The notes: generated by a model not told the origin, from the letters alone. Shown: positions 11,446-25,574, numbered from the stretch's first letter. The stretch: 64,000 nt of DNA from Agromyces mariniharenae (GCF_008122505.1 NZ_VSSB01000002.1:744001-808000); one strand, 5' to 3'. Translations and numbers: made by a program.

Positions 11446-11484
11446 CGGATGCCGCGCGCCGCCGCATGCGGCACGGGGCATCCG
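11446..11484 (+). terminator. Terminator after polA, GGATGCC arms
   Basis: CGGATGCC and GGCATCCG form an 8-bp outer stem enclosing the perfect palindrome GCCGCATGCGGC, giving a branched hairpin about 11 nt after the polA stop. Confidence 0.6.
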
Positions 11485-11577
11485 TCGCGGGTGCCTGCCG
11501 CCGGGTGCTCGCCGGGTGCTCGCCCGCGCCGTTCGAGCCAGTCTCCAGGGCGTCCGCAGCGCGTCGGCGGGGTGCCC

Positions 11578-11583
11578 TAGGCT
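11578..11583 (+). promoter_or_regulatory. Leaderless DUF885 gene promoter -10 (TAGGCT)
   Basis: TAGGCT plus 7 nt leads to ATG 11591. No Shine-Dalgarno sequence precedes the ATG. Confidence 0.7.
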
Positions 11584-11590
11584 CGCTCCC

Positions 11591-13264
11591 ATGGCATCGA
11601 GTGAGCGCATCCCGTCCGACGTCGACCGCATCGCCGAAGGGTGGGTCGACACCCTCGTCGAGCTGAACCCCGCCGTCGGCACGTACATCGGCCGATCCTC
11701 GGCCGACGACCGGCTCGCCGACTACTCACCCGAGGGCCACGAGCGGGTCGTCCACGAGACGCGCCGGGCACTGGCCGCCCTGCGCGCCGCCGATCCGGTC
11801 GACGACGTCGATCGCATCACGGTCGCCGACCTCGGCAGCGAGCTCGCCCTCGACCTCGAGGGCAACGAGGCGAAGCTCCACCTGCGCGACCTCAACGTGA
11901 TCGCGAGCCCCGCGCAGGAGATCCGGGACGTGTTCGACATCATGGCCACCGATTCGCGCGACGACTGGGAGCGCATCGCCTCCCGGCTCGGCGAGGTGCC
12001 GCGCGCGATCGACGGGTACGTCGCCACCCTCCGGTCGGGCATCGGCGAGGGCGTCGTCCCCGCCGTGCGGCAGGTGCGCGAGGTCGCCGCGCAGGCGCGG
12101 CGCATCGCGAAGGCCGACGGGTTCTTCGCGACCTTCGCCGAGAACGCCAAGGCCGGAGACGACGAGCTCGCCGAGCCGCTGCGCCGCGAGCTCGAGCGCG
12201 GGGCGGCCGAGGCGGCGTCTGCCTACGGTGCACTCGCCGACTTCCTCGAGGGCGAGCTCGCTCCCAAGGCAGGCGAACGCGACGCGGTCGGGCGCGAGCT
12301 GTACGCGCTCCAGTCGCGTCGGTTCCTCGGCGCGGTCATCGACCTCGACGAGACCTACGAGTGGGGCATCGAGGAGCTCGCCCGAATGGTCGCCGAACAG
12401 GAGTCCATCGCCCGCGAGATCAAGCCCGGGGCATCCGTCGCGGAGGCCATCGCGCACCTCGACGGCGACCCGGCGCGCAAGCTGCACGGCACCGACGCGC
12501 TGCAGCGGTGGATGCAGGAGACGAGCGACCGCGCCGTCGCCGAGCTCGGCGCGACGCAGTTCGACATCCCCGCCGAGATCCGCACGCTCGAGTGCCTCAT
12601 CGCGCCGACGCAGGAGGGCGGCATCTACTACACGGGTCCGAGCGACGACTTCAGCCGGCCGGGCCGCATGTGGTGGTCGGTGCCCGAGGGAGTGACCGAG
12701 TTCGACACCTGGCGCGAGCTCACCACGGTGTACCACGAGGGCGTTCCGGGCCACCACCTGCAGATCGGGCAGGCGGTCGTGAACCGCGGCAAGCTCAACA
12801 CGTGGCGGCGCCAGCTCGCCGGCACCTCGGGCCACGCCGAGGGCTGGGCGCTCTACGCCGAGCGGCTCATGGAGGGCCTCGGCTACCTCGACGATCCCGC
12901 GGACCGGCTCGGCATGCTCGACGGGCAGCGCATGCGCGCCGCTCGCGTCGTGCTCGACATCGGCGTGCACCTCGGCAAGCCGCGTCCCGACGGCGAGGGC
13001 CCGTGGAACGGGGCGTACGCGCTCGAATTCCTGTCGCAGAACGTGAACATGAACGAGGGCTTCGTCCGCTTCGAGGTGAACCGCTACCTCGGCTGGCCGG
13101 GGCAGGCTCCCTCCTACAAGGTGGGCCAGCGCATCTGGGAGCAGCTGCGCGACGAGGTCGCGCACCGCGAGGGCGACGCGTTCGACATCCGGGAGTTCCA
13201 CCGTCGTGCCCTCGACCTGGGCGGCGTCGGGCTCGACACGCTGCGCGGTGCGCTGCTGGGCTGA
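11591..13264 (+). CDS. DUF885 family protein (putative metallopeptidase)
   Basis: A 557-aa protein of the DUF885 family, often annotated as a secreted or cytosolic zinc-dependent peptidase; its substrate is unknown. The diagnostic motif YHEGVPGHHLQIGQ is present near residue 380, with GHAEGWALYAERLM downstream. Both are typical of the predicted gluzincin-like active site. No signal peptide is seen when translation starts at ATG 11591, which I prefer because of the leaderless promoter 7 nt upstream; an in-frame upstream extension lacks an RBS and family similarity. A hairpin follows the gene. Family assignment is firm, function is not. Confidence 0.88.
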   Translation: MASSERIPSDVDRIAEGWVDTLVELNPAVGTYIGRSSADDRLADYSPEGHERVVHETRRALAALRAADPVDDVDRITVADLGSELALDLEGNEAKLHLRDLNVIASPAQEIRDVFDIMATDSRDDWERIASRLGEVPRAIDGYVATLRSGIGEGVVPAVRQVREVAAQARRIAKADGFFATFAENAKAGDDELAEPLRRELERGAAEAASAYGALADFLEGELAPKAGERDAVGRELYALQSRRFLGAVIDLDETYEWGIEELARMVAEQESIAREIKPGASVAEAIAHLDGDPARKLHGTDALQRWMQETSDRAVAELGATQFDIPAEIRTLECLIAPTQEGGIYYTGPSDDFSRPGRMWWSVPEGVTEFDTWRELTTVYHEGVPGHHLQIGQAVVNRGKLNTWRRQLAGTSGHAEGWALYAERLMEGLGYLDDPADRLGMLDGQRMRAARVVLDIGVHLGKPRPDGEGPWNGAYALEFLSQNVNMNEGFVRFEVNRYLGWPGQAPSYKVGQRIWEQLRDEVAHREGDAFDIREFHRRALDLGGVGLDTLRGALLG

Positions 13265-13280
13265 CCGTCGCGAGGGGTCG

Positions 13281-13314
13281 CCACCCGCGTGACGAATCCT
13301 TCGCATGCGGGTGG
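13281..13314 (+). terminator. Hairpin after the DUF885 gene
   Basis: CCACCCGC pairs with GCGGGTGG (8 bp, extendable by three weaker pairs), 17 nt after the stop codon. Confidence 0.5.
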
Positions 13315-13380
13315 TCGGCCCAGGGCTCACGCCCTGAGTCTCGCGTCGCACGGCGACCGAGATGGCCGCCCGATGTCCGG

Positions 13381-13410
13381 TTGCCGATGGCCTCCGCCGT
13401 CGGTTAGGAT
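13381..13410 (+). promoter_or_regulatory. rpsA promoter (TTGCCG -18- TAGGAT)
   Basis: A -35-like TTGCCG (13381-13386) and -10 TAGGAT (13405-13410) are separated by 18 nt, predicting transcription start near 13417 and a leader of about 100 nt before rpsA. S1 is autoregulated through its leader in other bacteria, which fits but does not prove a similar role here. Confidence 0.6.
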
Positions 13411-13515
13411 GGAGCGTCACGCGTGTGACATCCCTGTCCGCATGCCCGCCGCGGAAATCATAAACGCTCTACTTCGCGACGGGCTCGATTCTGTCCTTTA
13501 CGGAGCATTCACTAC

Positions 13516-14964
13516 ATGACAACCGCAACGACCAAGGCGCCCAAGCAGGTCGCGATCAACGACATCGGATCTGCTGACGATTTCCTCGCCGCGGTCGAGA
13601 AGACTCTGAAGTTCTTCAACGACGGCGACCTCATCGAGGGTACCGTCGTGAAGATCGACCGCGACGAGGTCCTCCTCGACGTCGGCTACAAGACCGAGGG
13701 TGTGATCCCCTCCCGCGAGCTTTCCATCAAGCACGATGTCGACCCCAGCGAGGTCGTCGGCGTCGGCGACACCGTCGAGGCCCTCGTCCTCCAGAAGGAG
13801 GACAAGGAAGGCCGGCTCATCCTGTCGAAGAAGCGCGCCCAGTACGAGCGCGCCTGGGGCGACGTGGAGAAGATCAAGGAAGCCGACGGCGTCGTGACCG
13901 GCCAGGTCATCGAGGTCGTCAAGGGCGGCCTGATCGTCGACATCGGCCTCCGCGGCTTCCTCCCGGCCTCGCTCATCGAGCTCCGCCGCGTCCGCGACCT
14001 CACGCCGTACCTCGGCCAGGAGATCGAGGCGAAGATCCTCGAGCTCGACAAGAACCGCAACAACGTCGTGCTCTCGCGCCGCGCGCTCCTCGAGCAGACG
14101 CAGTCCGAGTCGCGTTCGACGTTCCTCGCGAACCTCCACCCGGGCCAGATCCGCAAGGGCGTCATCTCGTCGATCGTCAACTTCGGTGCGTTCGTCGACC
14201 TCGGCGGCGTCGACGGCCTCGTGCACGTCTCCGAGCTGTCGTGGAAGCACATCGAGCACGCCAGCGAGGTCGTCGAGGTCGGCCAGGAGGTCACCGTCGA
14301 GGTGCTCTCCGTCGAGCTCGACCGCGAGCGGGTCTCCCTGTCGCTCAAGGCGACGCAGGAGGACCCGTGGCAGGTCTTCGCCCGCACGCACGCGATCGGC
14401 CAGGTCACCCCGGGCAAGGTCACGAAGCTCGTCCCGTTCGGCGCATTCGTCCGCGTCGCCGACGGCATCGAGGGCCTCGTGCACATCTCGGAGCTGTCGG
14501 GTCGTCACGTCGAACTGGCCGAGCAGGTCGTGTCGGTCGGCGAGGAGGTCTTCGTCAAGGTCATCGACATCGACCTCGAGCGTCGCCGCATCTCGCTCTC
14601 GCTCAAGCAGGCCAACGAGGGCGTCGACCCCGAGGGCACCGAGTTCGACCCGGCGCTCTACGGCATGCTCACCGAGTACGACGAGCAGGGCAACTACAAG
14701 TACCCCGAGGGCTTCGACCCCGAGACGAACGAGTGGCGCGAGGGCTTCGAGGCCCAGCGCGAGAAGTGGGAGCAGGACTACGCTGCCGCCCAGGCTCGTT
14801 GGGAGGCGCACAAGAAGCAGGTCGCCCAGGCGAACGCTGCCGCTGCCGCCGACGACTCGTTCTCGGGCTCGGCGTCGTACTCGAGCGACTCCGCGGCGGC
14901 AGGCACCCTCGCCGACGACGCGTCGCTCGCTGCGCTGCGCGAGAAGCTCTCGAGCAACAACTAG
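13516..14964 (+). CDS. rpsA: 30S ribosomal protein S1
   Basis: A 482-aa S1 protein with four S1/OB repeats. Repeat 1 starts near residue 37 (EGTVVKIDRDEVLLDVGYKT), repeat 2 near 122 (GQVIEVVKGGLIVDIGLRG), repeat 3 near 212 (KGVISSIVNFGAFVDLGGVD) and repeat 4 near 297 (GKVTKLVPFGAFVRVADGIE). An acidic, Tyr/Glu-rich and then Ala/Ser-rich tail follows. This is the usual actinobacterial four-repeat form, shorter than the six-repeat E. coli protein. It helps recruit structured mRNAs to the ribosome. ATG 13516 has GGAG about 11 nt upstream. Confidence 0.97.
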   Translation: MTTATTKAPKQVAINDIGSADDFLAAVEKTLKFFNDGDLIEGTVVKIDRDEVLLDVGYKTEGVIPSRELSIKHDVDPSEVVGVGDTVEALVLQKEDKEGRLILSKKRAQYERAWGDVEKIKEADGVVTGQVIEVVKGGLIVDIGLRGFLPASLIELRRVRDLTPYLGQEIEAKILELDKNRNNVVLSRRALLEQTQSESRSTFLANLHPGQIRKGVISSIVNFGAFVDLGGVDGLVHVSELSWKHIEHASEVVEVGQEVTVEVLSVELDRERVSLSLKATQEDPWQVFARTHAIGQVTPGKVTKLVPFGAFVRVADGIEGLVHISELSGRHVELAEQVVSVGEEVFVKVIDIDLERRRISLSLKQANEGVDPEGTEFDPALYGMLTEYDEQGNYKYPEGFDPETNEWREGFEAQREKWEQDYAAAQARWEAHKKQVAQANAAAAADDSFSGSASYSSDSAAAGTLADDASLAALREKLSSNN

Positions 14965-14980
14965 TCGCACCGCGACGAAC

Positions 14981-15012
14981 GGAAGGCCGGTCCCCTCGGG
15001 GGCCGGCCTTCC
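14981..15012. terminator. Bidirectional terminator between rpsA and the DUF4126 gene
   Basis: GGAAGGCCGG pairs perfectly with CCGGCCTTCC, and the inner CCCC/GGGG extends the stem. It lies between two convergent genes. Confidence 0.85.
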
Positions 15013-15065
15013 GGCGTCTGGAGGGGCACCCGTGCCGGCTCGGTCGACCGCCGGCGGCCGACCGA

Positions 15066-15680
15066 TCAGCCGGCGACGGTGGGCGGCGGCTGCGCAGCCC
15101 GCTCGCGCCGCAGGCGGCGCCGGCGCACGAGCCACACGACGAGTGCGGCCATCACGACGATGCCGAGCAGCACGAGGACGGGCGCGAGGATGGCGGCGAA
15201 CGCGAGGGTGAAGCTGCCGGCGTCCTCCGCGGCGCTCGCGACTGGCGCGCCGACGCCGGCCGTCGACGCGTTCACGATCGGTCGCGCGGCCGCCTTCGCG
15301 AGGTGCACGCCGAGCGCGAGCACGATGCCGATCGCGATCGGCACCCACTGCTGCGAGGCGAAGAACGCCTCGGGATCGGTGACCGCGACGGTCGTCGCGC
15401 CGACGCCCGAGCCGAACGCGATGCCCCCGGCCGTCGGCCGGACGAACGTCTGCACCACGTCGTTGATGGAGTCGAGTCCGGGCACCTTGTCGGCGACGAA
15501 CTCGAACACGAGCAGCACGACGAGGATGAGGAGCACCCACTCGTTCGCGAGCCACGCCCATGCAGCCGGGAGCTCGATCAGTCCCGTGAAGCGGTCGAGG
15601 GCGCCGAGCACGACGAGCGGGATCCACGCATTGAGCCCGGCCGCGAGCGCGAGGCCCGTGCCGGTCAGCAGCTCGAGCAT
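15066..15680 (-). CDS. DUF4126 family membrane protein
   Basis: A 204-aa integral membrane protein. An N-terminal helix LTGTGLALAAGLNAW is followed by the family hallmarks VFEFVADKVPGLDSINDVVQTFVRP and AGGIAFGSG. Further hydrophobic helices lie near residues 115-130 and 165-190, and the tail is Arg-rich and cytosolic. ATG 15680 is preferred because AGGGGG lies about 6 nt upstream; GTG 15686 is an alternative. DUF4126 proteins are widespread but their function is unknown. It converges on rpsA and is divergent from coaE. Confidence 0.87.
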   Translation of the reverse strand: MLELLTGTGLALAAGLNAWIPLVVLGALDRFTGLIELPAAWAWLANEWVLLILVVLLVFEFVADKVPGLDSINDVVQTFVRPTAGGIAFGSGVGATTVAVTDPEAFFASQQWVPIAIGIVLALGVHLAKAAARPIVNASTAGVGAPVASAAEDAGSFTLAFAAILAPVLVLLGIVVMAALVVWLVRRRRLRRERAAQPPPTVAG

Positions 15681-15744
15681 CCGCACCCCCTCGGCCGTGC
15701 GGCCCGCCGACCCGGCGTCGCCGTCGGGTCGAGTGTCGCACGGA

Positions 15745-15750
15745 TAGAGT
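15745..15750 (+). promoter_or_regulatory. Leaderless coaE promoter -10 (TAGAGT)
   Basis: TAGAGT plus 7 nt leads to GTG 15758. This choice of start removes three residues from the longest reading frame. Confidence 0.6.
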
Positions 15751-15757
15751 GGTGAGC

Positions 15758-16369
15758 GTGTATCTGATCGGTCTCACGGGCGGAATCGCCTCCGGCAAGT
15801 CCACGGTCGCCAGGCGCCTCGTCGAGCACGGGGCGGTGCACATCGACGCCGACGACCTCGCGCGACGCGTCGTCGAGCCCGGCAAGCCCGCGTTCGACGC
15901 GATCGTCGCCGAGTTCGGCGAGGGCGTGGTGGGGCACGACGGCCGGCTCGACCGTCCGAAGCTCGGCGAGCTCGTGTTCGCCGACGACGCCGCGCGCACG
16001 CGGCTCAACGCGATCGTGCACCCGGCCGTCCGCGAGCTGTCGCGCAAGCTCATCGAGCGCGCCGAGGCCGAGGACCCCGACGCCGTGGTGGTCTACGACG
16101 TGCCGCTGCTCGTCGAGGCATCCGTCGACCACCCCTTCGACCTCATCGTCGTGACGAACGCGCCGCGACGCACGCAGGTCGAGCGCCTGGTGCAGGAGCG
16201 CGGATACGATCCGATCCACGCCGAGGCGCGCGTGGACGCGCAGGTGGACAACACGGCCCGGCTCTCGATCGCCGACGTGGTGATCGACACCGACGGCTCG
16301 ATGGCGCACACCATGAGCCAGACCGACGCGCTCTGGCAGCGCATCCGCCAGGAGCGCGCGCGGGCGTAG
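15758..16369 (+). CDS. coaE: Dephospho-CoA kinase
   Basis: Catalyses the last step of coenzyme A synthesis, phosphorylating the 3'-OH of dephospho-CoA with ATP. The 203-aa protein begins (V)[20 protein letters not shown], with the P-loop within the first 17 residues. [13 protein letters not shown] and the later [10 protein letters not shown] and [10 protein letters not shown] are typical CoaE motifs. GTG 15758 is chosen over the in-frame GTGs at 15749 and 15752 because the -10 box overlaps the first of these. Some actinobacteria have a longer CoaE fused to a GrpB-like domain; this copy lacks that extension. Confidence 0.95.
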   Translation: MYLIGLTGGIASGKSTVARRLVEHGAVHIDADDLARRVVEPGKPAFDAIVAEFGEGVVGHDGRLDRPKLGELVFADDAARTRLNAIVHPAVRELSRKLIERAEAEDPDAVVVYDVPLLVEASVDHPFDLIVVTNAPRRTQVERLVQERGYDPIHAEARVDAQVDNTARLSIADVVIDTDGSMAHTMSQTDALWQRIRQERARA

Positions 16370-16409
16370 GCGGGCTGTCGGGCGGATGCCGCCGCTCGCG
16401 TCGGCGCGC

Positions 16410-16452
16410 GTTCGCCCCTGGCGCACGCCGGGTGGAGTGTCGGCGGGCGAAC
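16410..16452. promoter_or_regulatory. Inverted repeat GTTCGCCC/GGGCGAAC at the uvrB promoter
   Basis: Perfect 8-bp arms at 16410-16417 and 16445-16452, the right arm ending one base before the -10 box. The 27-nt spacing does not match a LexA box. It could be a protein site or chance. Confidence 0.25.
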
Positions 16453-16453
16453 C

Positions 16454-16459
16454 TAGACT
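16454..16459 (+). promoter_or_regulatory. Leaderless uvrB promoter -10 (TAGACT)
   Basis: TAGACT plus 7 nt leads to ATG 16467. Confidence 0.7.
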
Positions 16460-16466
16460 TGAACGC

Positions 16467-18533
<2,067 letters not shown>

Positions 18534-18561
18534 GCCGGGGGAGTCCCCCCGATGGCGAGAA

Positions 18562-18577
18562 TCGAACGTATGTTCGC
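18562..18577. promoter_or_regulatory. LexA (SOS) box upstream of uvrA
   Basis: TCGAACGTATGTTCGC matches the actinobacterial/Gram-positive LexA palindrome (CGAAC-N4-GTTCG) with perfect five-base arms. It ends 55 nt before the uvrA start and about 43 nt before its -10 box. Confidence 0.85.
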
Positions 18578-18620
18578 TGAGAGCACGTGCCGCGGCGGAC
18601 CCGGTGTCGGTGGCGCTCTC

Positions 18621-18626
18621 TAGACT
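18621..18626 (+). promoter_or_regulatory. Leaderless uvrA promoter -10 (TAGACT)
   Basis: TAGACT plus 6 nt leads to GTG 18633. Confidence 0.7.
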
Positions 18627-18632
18627 CGGAGG

Positions 18633-21524
<2,892 letters not shown>

Positions 21525-21529
21525 CGCGG

Positions 21530-23491
21530 ATGAGCACAGCGCTGTCACGAGACACCGTCCCGTACCGGCCGAGGCCGGGCGAGATCCCCACGGGTCCCGG
21601 CGTCTACCGGTTCCGCGACGCCGACCGCCGCGTGCTCTACGTCGGCAAGGCGAAGAACCTGCGCGCGCGCCTCTCGAACTACTTCGCGCCGCTGTACAGC
21701 CTGCACGAGCGCACCCGCCGCATGGTGCTCAGCGCGGCATCCGTCGAGTGGACCGTCGTCGCGAGCGATGTCGAGGCGCTCAACCTCGAGATCACGTGGA
21801 TCAACGAGCTGAAGCCACCGTTCAACGTGCGCTTCAAGGACGACAAGTCGTACCCGTACCTCGTCGTGACGCTCGCCGACGAGGCGCCACGGGCGATGGT
21901 CTCGCGCAAGCGCGGCATCCCGGGGGCACGCTACTTCGGGCCGTACCCGAAGATGTGGGCCGTCACCGACATGCTCGAGATCCTCATCAAGCTGTTCCCG
22001 ATCCGCACGTGCAAGGACAGCGACTACCGGCGCGCGATGGCGACCGGCAAGCCGTGCTTCGCCGGGCAGATCGGCCGGTGCTTCGGGCCGTGCTCGGGCA
22101 AGGTGACCATCGAGGAGCATCGGGCCAACGTCGACCGGTTCGTCGCGTTCATGCAGAACCAGGACCCGCGCATCGTGCGCGACCTCGAGCGAGAGATGCA
22201 GGCCTCCTCGGCCGTGCAGGACTACGAGACGGCCGCCCGCAAGCGCGACCAGCTGCAGGCCGCCACGGCGTTCTTCGAGAAGAGCGCGGTGGTGCTGGGC
22301 GACCGCGTCGACCTCGACGTGTTCGGCATCGAGCACGACGAGCTCGCCGCTGCGGTGCACCTGTTCATGGTGCGCGGCGGTCGCATCCGCGGCGAGCGGT
22401 CGTGGACGGTCGACAAGGAGCTCGACGTGCCGCTCGGCGAACTCGTCGACGTGGTCGTGCAGAACGCGTACGGCGACGACCTCACGCCGGCCCGCGAGGT
22501 GGTCGTGCCCGAGCTGCCCGACGACGCCGAGGCGCTCGAGACCTGGCTCGGCGGGCTCGCGGGTCGCAACGTGCACCTGCGGGTCGCGCAGCGCGGCGCG
22601 AAGGCGCAGCTGCTCGCCACCGCGACGCAGAACGCCAAGCAGTCCCTGATGCTCTACAAGACCCGCCGCAGCGCCGACTTCACGACCCGCTCCCGCGCGC
22701 TGGAGGACATCCAGGAGGCCCTCGGCATGGCCGACGCGCCGTTGCGCATCGAGTGCTACGACGTCTCGCACCTCAGCGGAACGAACATCGTCGCGTCGAT
22801 GGTCGTCTTCGAAGACGGCCTCGCGCGCAAAGACGAGTACCGCCGGTTCACCATCCCGAGCTCCACCGACGACACGGACTCGATCCACCAGGTGCTCACG
22901 CGCCGGCTCGCCTACCTCGGGCGGCGGCCCGACGACGAGGCATCCGATACGGCTGCAGCGGGTGCGGGCACTCGCCCCGACGTGGCCGACGGCGATGCGG
23001 CGGATGCCCCGGTCGTCTCCGAGCGGCGCAGGAAGTTCGTCTACCGCCCCAACCTGCTCGTCGTCGACGGCGGTCAGCCGCAGGTGGCGGCCGCCGCGCG
23101 CGCTCTCGAGGAGTCGGGCGTGGAGGGCATCTACCTCTGCGGCATCGCCAAGCGGCTCGAGGAGATCTGGACGCCCGACGCGGACTTCCCCGTCATCCTG
23201 CCGCGCAACAGCGACGCGCTGTTCCTCTTCCAGCGCGTCCGCGACGAGGCGCACCGGTTCGCGATCACGCACCAGCGCCAGCGCCGCAAGCGCGACATCT
23301 CGACCGTGCTCTCCGAGATCCCGGGCCTCGGGCCGGCACGCGTGCGGGAGCTGCTCAAGCACTTCGGATCGGTGAAACGCCTGCGCGGCGCAGGGGAGAC
23401 GGAGATCGCCGAGGTGAAGGGCATCGGGCCGAGCCTCGCGGCCACCGTTCACGCGCACCTGCACGCTGACGGCGTGTCGGCGCCCCGGTAG
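21530..23491 (+). CDS. uvrC: Excinuclease ABC subunit C
   Basis: Dual-incision nuclease of nucleotide excision repair (653 aa). The GIY-YIG domain at the N-terminus ([25 protein letters not shown]) makes the 3' cut. A UVR motif near residue 215 contacts UvrB, the RNase-H-like domain makes the 5' cut ([22 protein letters not shown]), and helix-hairpin-helix motifs close the protein. A low-complexity Ala/Asp/Gly insert near 470-495 interrupts the C-terminal nuclease domain, as in other actinobacterial UvrC. Its TAG stop doubles as the start of the next gene's -10 box. Confidence 0.97.
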   Translation: MSTALSRDTVPYRPRPGEIPTGPGVYRFRDADRRVLYVGKAKNLRARLSNYFAPLYSLHERTRRMVLSAASVEWTVVASDVEALNLEITWINELKPPFNVRFKDDKSYPYLVVTLADEAPRAMVSRKRGIPGARYFGPYPKMWAVTDMLEILIKLFPIRTCKDSDYRRAMATGKPCFAGQIGRCFGPCSGKVTIEEHRANVDRFVAFMQNQDPRIVRDLEREMQASSAVQDYETAARKRDQLQAATAFFEKSAVVLGDRVDLDVFGIEHDELAAAVHLFMVRGGRIRGERSWTVDKELDVPLGELVDVVVQNAYGDDLTPAREVVVPELPDDAEALETWLGGLAGRNVHLRVAQRGAKAQLLATATQNAKQSLMLYKTRRSADFTTRSRALEDIQEALGMADAPLRIECYDVSHLSGTNIVASMVVFEDGLARKDEYRRFTIPSSTDDTDSIHQVLTRRLAYLGRRPDDEASDTAAAGAGTRPDVADGDAADAPVVSERRRKFVYRPNLLVVDGGQPQVAAAARALEESGVEGIYLCGIAKRLEEIWTPDADFPVILPRNSDALFLFQRVRDEAHRFAITHQRQRRKRDISTVLSEIPGLGPARVRELLKHFGSVKRLRGAGETEIAEVKGIGPSLAATVHAHLHADGVSAPR

Positions 23492-23494
23492 GCT
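23489..23494 (+). promoter_or_regulatory. rapZ-whiA promoter -10 (TAGGCT) overlapping the uvrC stop
   Basis: The first three bases are the uvrC TAG stop codon. Transcription start is expected near 23501, giving a leader of about 27 nt with AAGGGGG as Shine-Dalgarno. Confidence 0.55.
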
Positions 23495-23527
23495 GGGGTG
23501 TCGACGCGAAAAAGGGGGTTCGAGACG

Positions 23528-24406
23528 ATGGCAGCCGAGGCTGAGCACCAGCAGGAGATGCTCATCGTCACCGGGATGTCGGGCGCCGGACGATCGACCG
23601 TCGGCAACGCGCTCGAAGACCTGGGCTGGTACGTCGTCGACAACCTCCCGCCGCAGATGCTGCGTCCGCTCGTCGAGCTCGTCGAGCGCGCGGGGGCCTC
23701 GCTGCCACGCATCGCGGCCGTCGTCGACGTGCGCGGTCGCGACTTCTTCTCGGAGCTGCAGGACATCATCCAGGCGCTGCGCACGGGGGTGAACGTGCGC
23801 GTCGTGTTCCTCGACGCAACCGACGCCGTGCTCGTGCGCCGGTTCGAGTCGGTCCGCCGCCCGCACCCGCTGCAGGGCAACGGCACGCTCCTCGACGGCA
23901 TCGGCGCCGAGCGGGGGCGACTGGCCGAGCTGCGCGAGTCGAGCGACATCGTCGTCGACACCTCCGACCTCAACATCCACCAGCTCGCGACGCTCATCAC
24001 CGAGACCTTCGCTGAGGAGGGCCGAGCGGGCCTGCGTGTCACGCTGCTGAGCTTCGGCTTCAAGTACGGCCTCCCGGCCGACGCCGACCTCGTCGCCGAC
24101 GCGCGGTTCCTGCCGAACCCGTTCTGGATCCCCGAGCTCCGGCACCTCAACGGCGAGGACCCCGAGGTGGCCGAGTACGTGCTCGGCCAGCCCGGCGCGC
24201 GCGAGTTCATCGACGCCTACGCCGCCGCGCTCGAGCCGGTGCTCGCGGGCTACCAACGTGAGAACAAGCGACACGCGACCATCGCGATCGGATGCACCGG
24301 CGGCAAGCACCGCTCGGTCGCCATCGTCCGCGAGCTGGCCGACCGCCTGGGTGCGTTCCCGGGCGTGGCCGTCAGCGTGAAGCACCGCGATCGCGGCCGT
24401 GAATGA
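23528..24406 (+). CDS. rapZ: RNase adapter protein RapZ family (YvcJ-like)
   Basis: A 292-aa nucleotide-binding protein of the RapZ/YvcJ family. The P-loop reads [11 protein letters not shown] (Arg where Lys is usual, a family trait). Further motifs are [54 protein letters not shown] and the C-terminal [15 protein letters not shown]. In E. coli RapZ controls GlmS through small RNAs; in Gram-positives the role is less clear. ATG 23528 has AAGGGGG 9 nt upstream, preferred over GTG 23498, which lies at the presumed transcription start. The pairing with whiA is conserved in Gram-positive bacteria. Confidence 0.94.
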   Translation: MAAEAEHQQEMLIVTGMSGAGRSTVGNALEDLGWYVVDNLPPQMLRPLVELVERAGASLPRIAAVVDVRGRDFFSELQDIIQALRTGVNVRVVFLDATDAVLVRRFESVRRPHPLQGNGTLLDGIGAERGRLAELRESSDIVVDTSDLNIHQLATLITETFAEEGRAGLRVTLLSFGFKYGLPADADLVADARFLPNPFWIPELRHLNGEDPEVAEYVLGQPGAREFIDAYAAALEPVLAGYQRENKRHATIAIGCTGGKHRSVAIVRELADRLGAFPGVAVSVKHRDRGRE

Positions 24407-24443
24407 GCCGGCCGCACCAGATGAATGAACGAGAGGACGTGAC

Positions 24444-25421
24444 GTGGCGCTGACCGCCGACGTGAAAGAGGAACTCGCGCGGGTCGAGGTGTCGAAGACG
24501 AGCGTGCGCGCCGCCGAGCTGGCCTCGGTGCTGCGCTTCGCGGGCGGACTGCACATCATCTCGGGCCGTATCGCGATCGAGGCCGAGCTCGACTCGCCCA
24601 CGATCGCCCGTCGAGTGACCCGCGACCTCGGCGAGCTCTACGGCGTGCGACCCGACGTCTCGGTGATCTCGCCGTCGGGCATCCGCCGGCAGAACCAGTA
24701 CCTGGTGCGCGTGCTCGACGGCGGCGAGACGCTCGCCCGTCAGACCGGCCTGCTCGACGCCCGCCGCCGCCCCGTGCGCGGGCTCCCCAACAAGCTCACC
24801 ACCGGCTCGCGCGACGACGTCGCGGCCGTCTGGCGCGGCGCGTTCCTCGCACACGGCAGCCTCACCGACCCGGGCCGGTCGGCGGCGCTCGAGGTCACCT
24901 GCCCCGGCAACGAGACGGCCATGGCCCTCGTCGGCGCGGCCGGACGCCTCGGCATCTCGGCGAAGGCCCGCGAGGTGCGTGGCGTGCACCGCGTCGTGAT
25001 CCGCGACGGCGAGGCGATCAGCGCGATGCTCGCGATCATGGGCGCCACCGACACCGTGCGCAACTGGGAGGAACTGCGCCAGCGCCGCGAGGTGCGCGCC
25101 ACCGCCAACCGCCTGGTCAACTTCGACGACGCGAACCTCCGCCGGTCGGCGCAGGCCGCCGTGGCCGCGTGCGCCCGCGTCGAGCGGGCCATGGAGCTGC
25201 TCGGCGACGACATCCCCGACCACCTGAAGTACGCCGGCGAGCTGCGCCTCGCGCACCGCGACGCGAGCCTCGACGAGCTCGGCCACCACGCGGACCCGCC
25301 CATGACGAAGGACGCCGTCGCCGGGCGCATCCGGCGCCTGCTCGCCATGGCCGACAAGCGCGCCGCGGAGTTGGGCGTCCCCGGCACCGAGGCGAGCCTG
25401 CCCGCCGACCTCGACGACTGA
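24444..25421 (+). CDS. whiA: DNA-binding protein WhiA
   Basis: A 325-aa protein with a homing-endonuclease-like N-terminal fold and a C-terminal helix-turn-helix. In sporulating actinomycetes it is a developmental regulator acting with WhiB; elsewhere it affects cell division and chromosome segregation. Recognisable stretches are [56 protein letters not shown] and the C-terminal HTH including [27 protein letters not shown] 24444 has GAGAGGA about 6 nt upstream. It lies 37 nt after rapZ, probably in the same operon. Confidence 0.95.
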   Translation: MALTADVKEELARVEVSKTSVRAAELASVLRFAGGLHIISGRIAIEAELDSPTIARRVTRDLGELYGVRPDVSVISPSGIRRQNQYLVRVLDGGETLARQTGLLDARRRPVRGLPNKLTTGSRDDVAAVWRGAFLAHGSLTDPGRSAALEVTCPGNETAMALVGAAGRLGISAKAREVRGVHRVVIRDGEAISAMLAIMGATDTVRNWEELRQRREVRATANRLVNFDDANLRRSAQAAVAACARVERAMELLGDDIPDHLKYAGELRLAHRDASLDELGHHADPPMTKDAVAGRIRRLLAMADKRAAELGVPGTEASLPADLDD

Positions 25422-25440
25422 GCGGGCGAGCGGGCGCATC

Positions 25441-25509
25441 GCGGCATCCGTTGCCCGGGGGGCCGGCGCGCGGCATCCGTGTGCCCCGGGCGCCGCGTCG
25501 CGGCATCCG
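25441..25509 (+). repeat. Three-copy GCGGCATCCG direct repeat
   Basis: GCGGCATCCG occurs at 25441, 25470 and 25500, spaced 29 and 30 nt, separated by GC-rich spacers that share CCCGGG-like stretches. It sits in the 221-bp gap between whiA and sodA, which otherwise holds only the sodA promoter region. Confidence 0.85.
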
Positions 25510-25574
25510 ATGCCGATGCCCGGTCGGCCATGACCGAAAGCGTCAAGGCCCGGCAGCGCCCGCAGCGTCAGGCA

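Noticed and set aside
7748-11467. Long open frame on the minus strand (over 1200 codons) opposite pdtaR and polA
   Set aside because: Same antisense artefact; it also runs through the tRNA gene and intergenic hairpins.
24300-25570. Possible CRISPR-like array around the GCGGCATCCG copies
   Set aside because: Only three 10-bp copies, with GC-rich spacers that resemble each other; no cas genes in the window.
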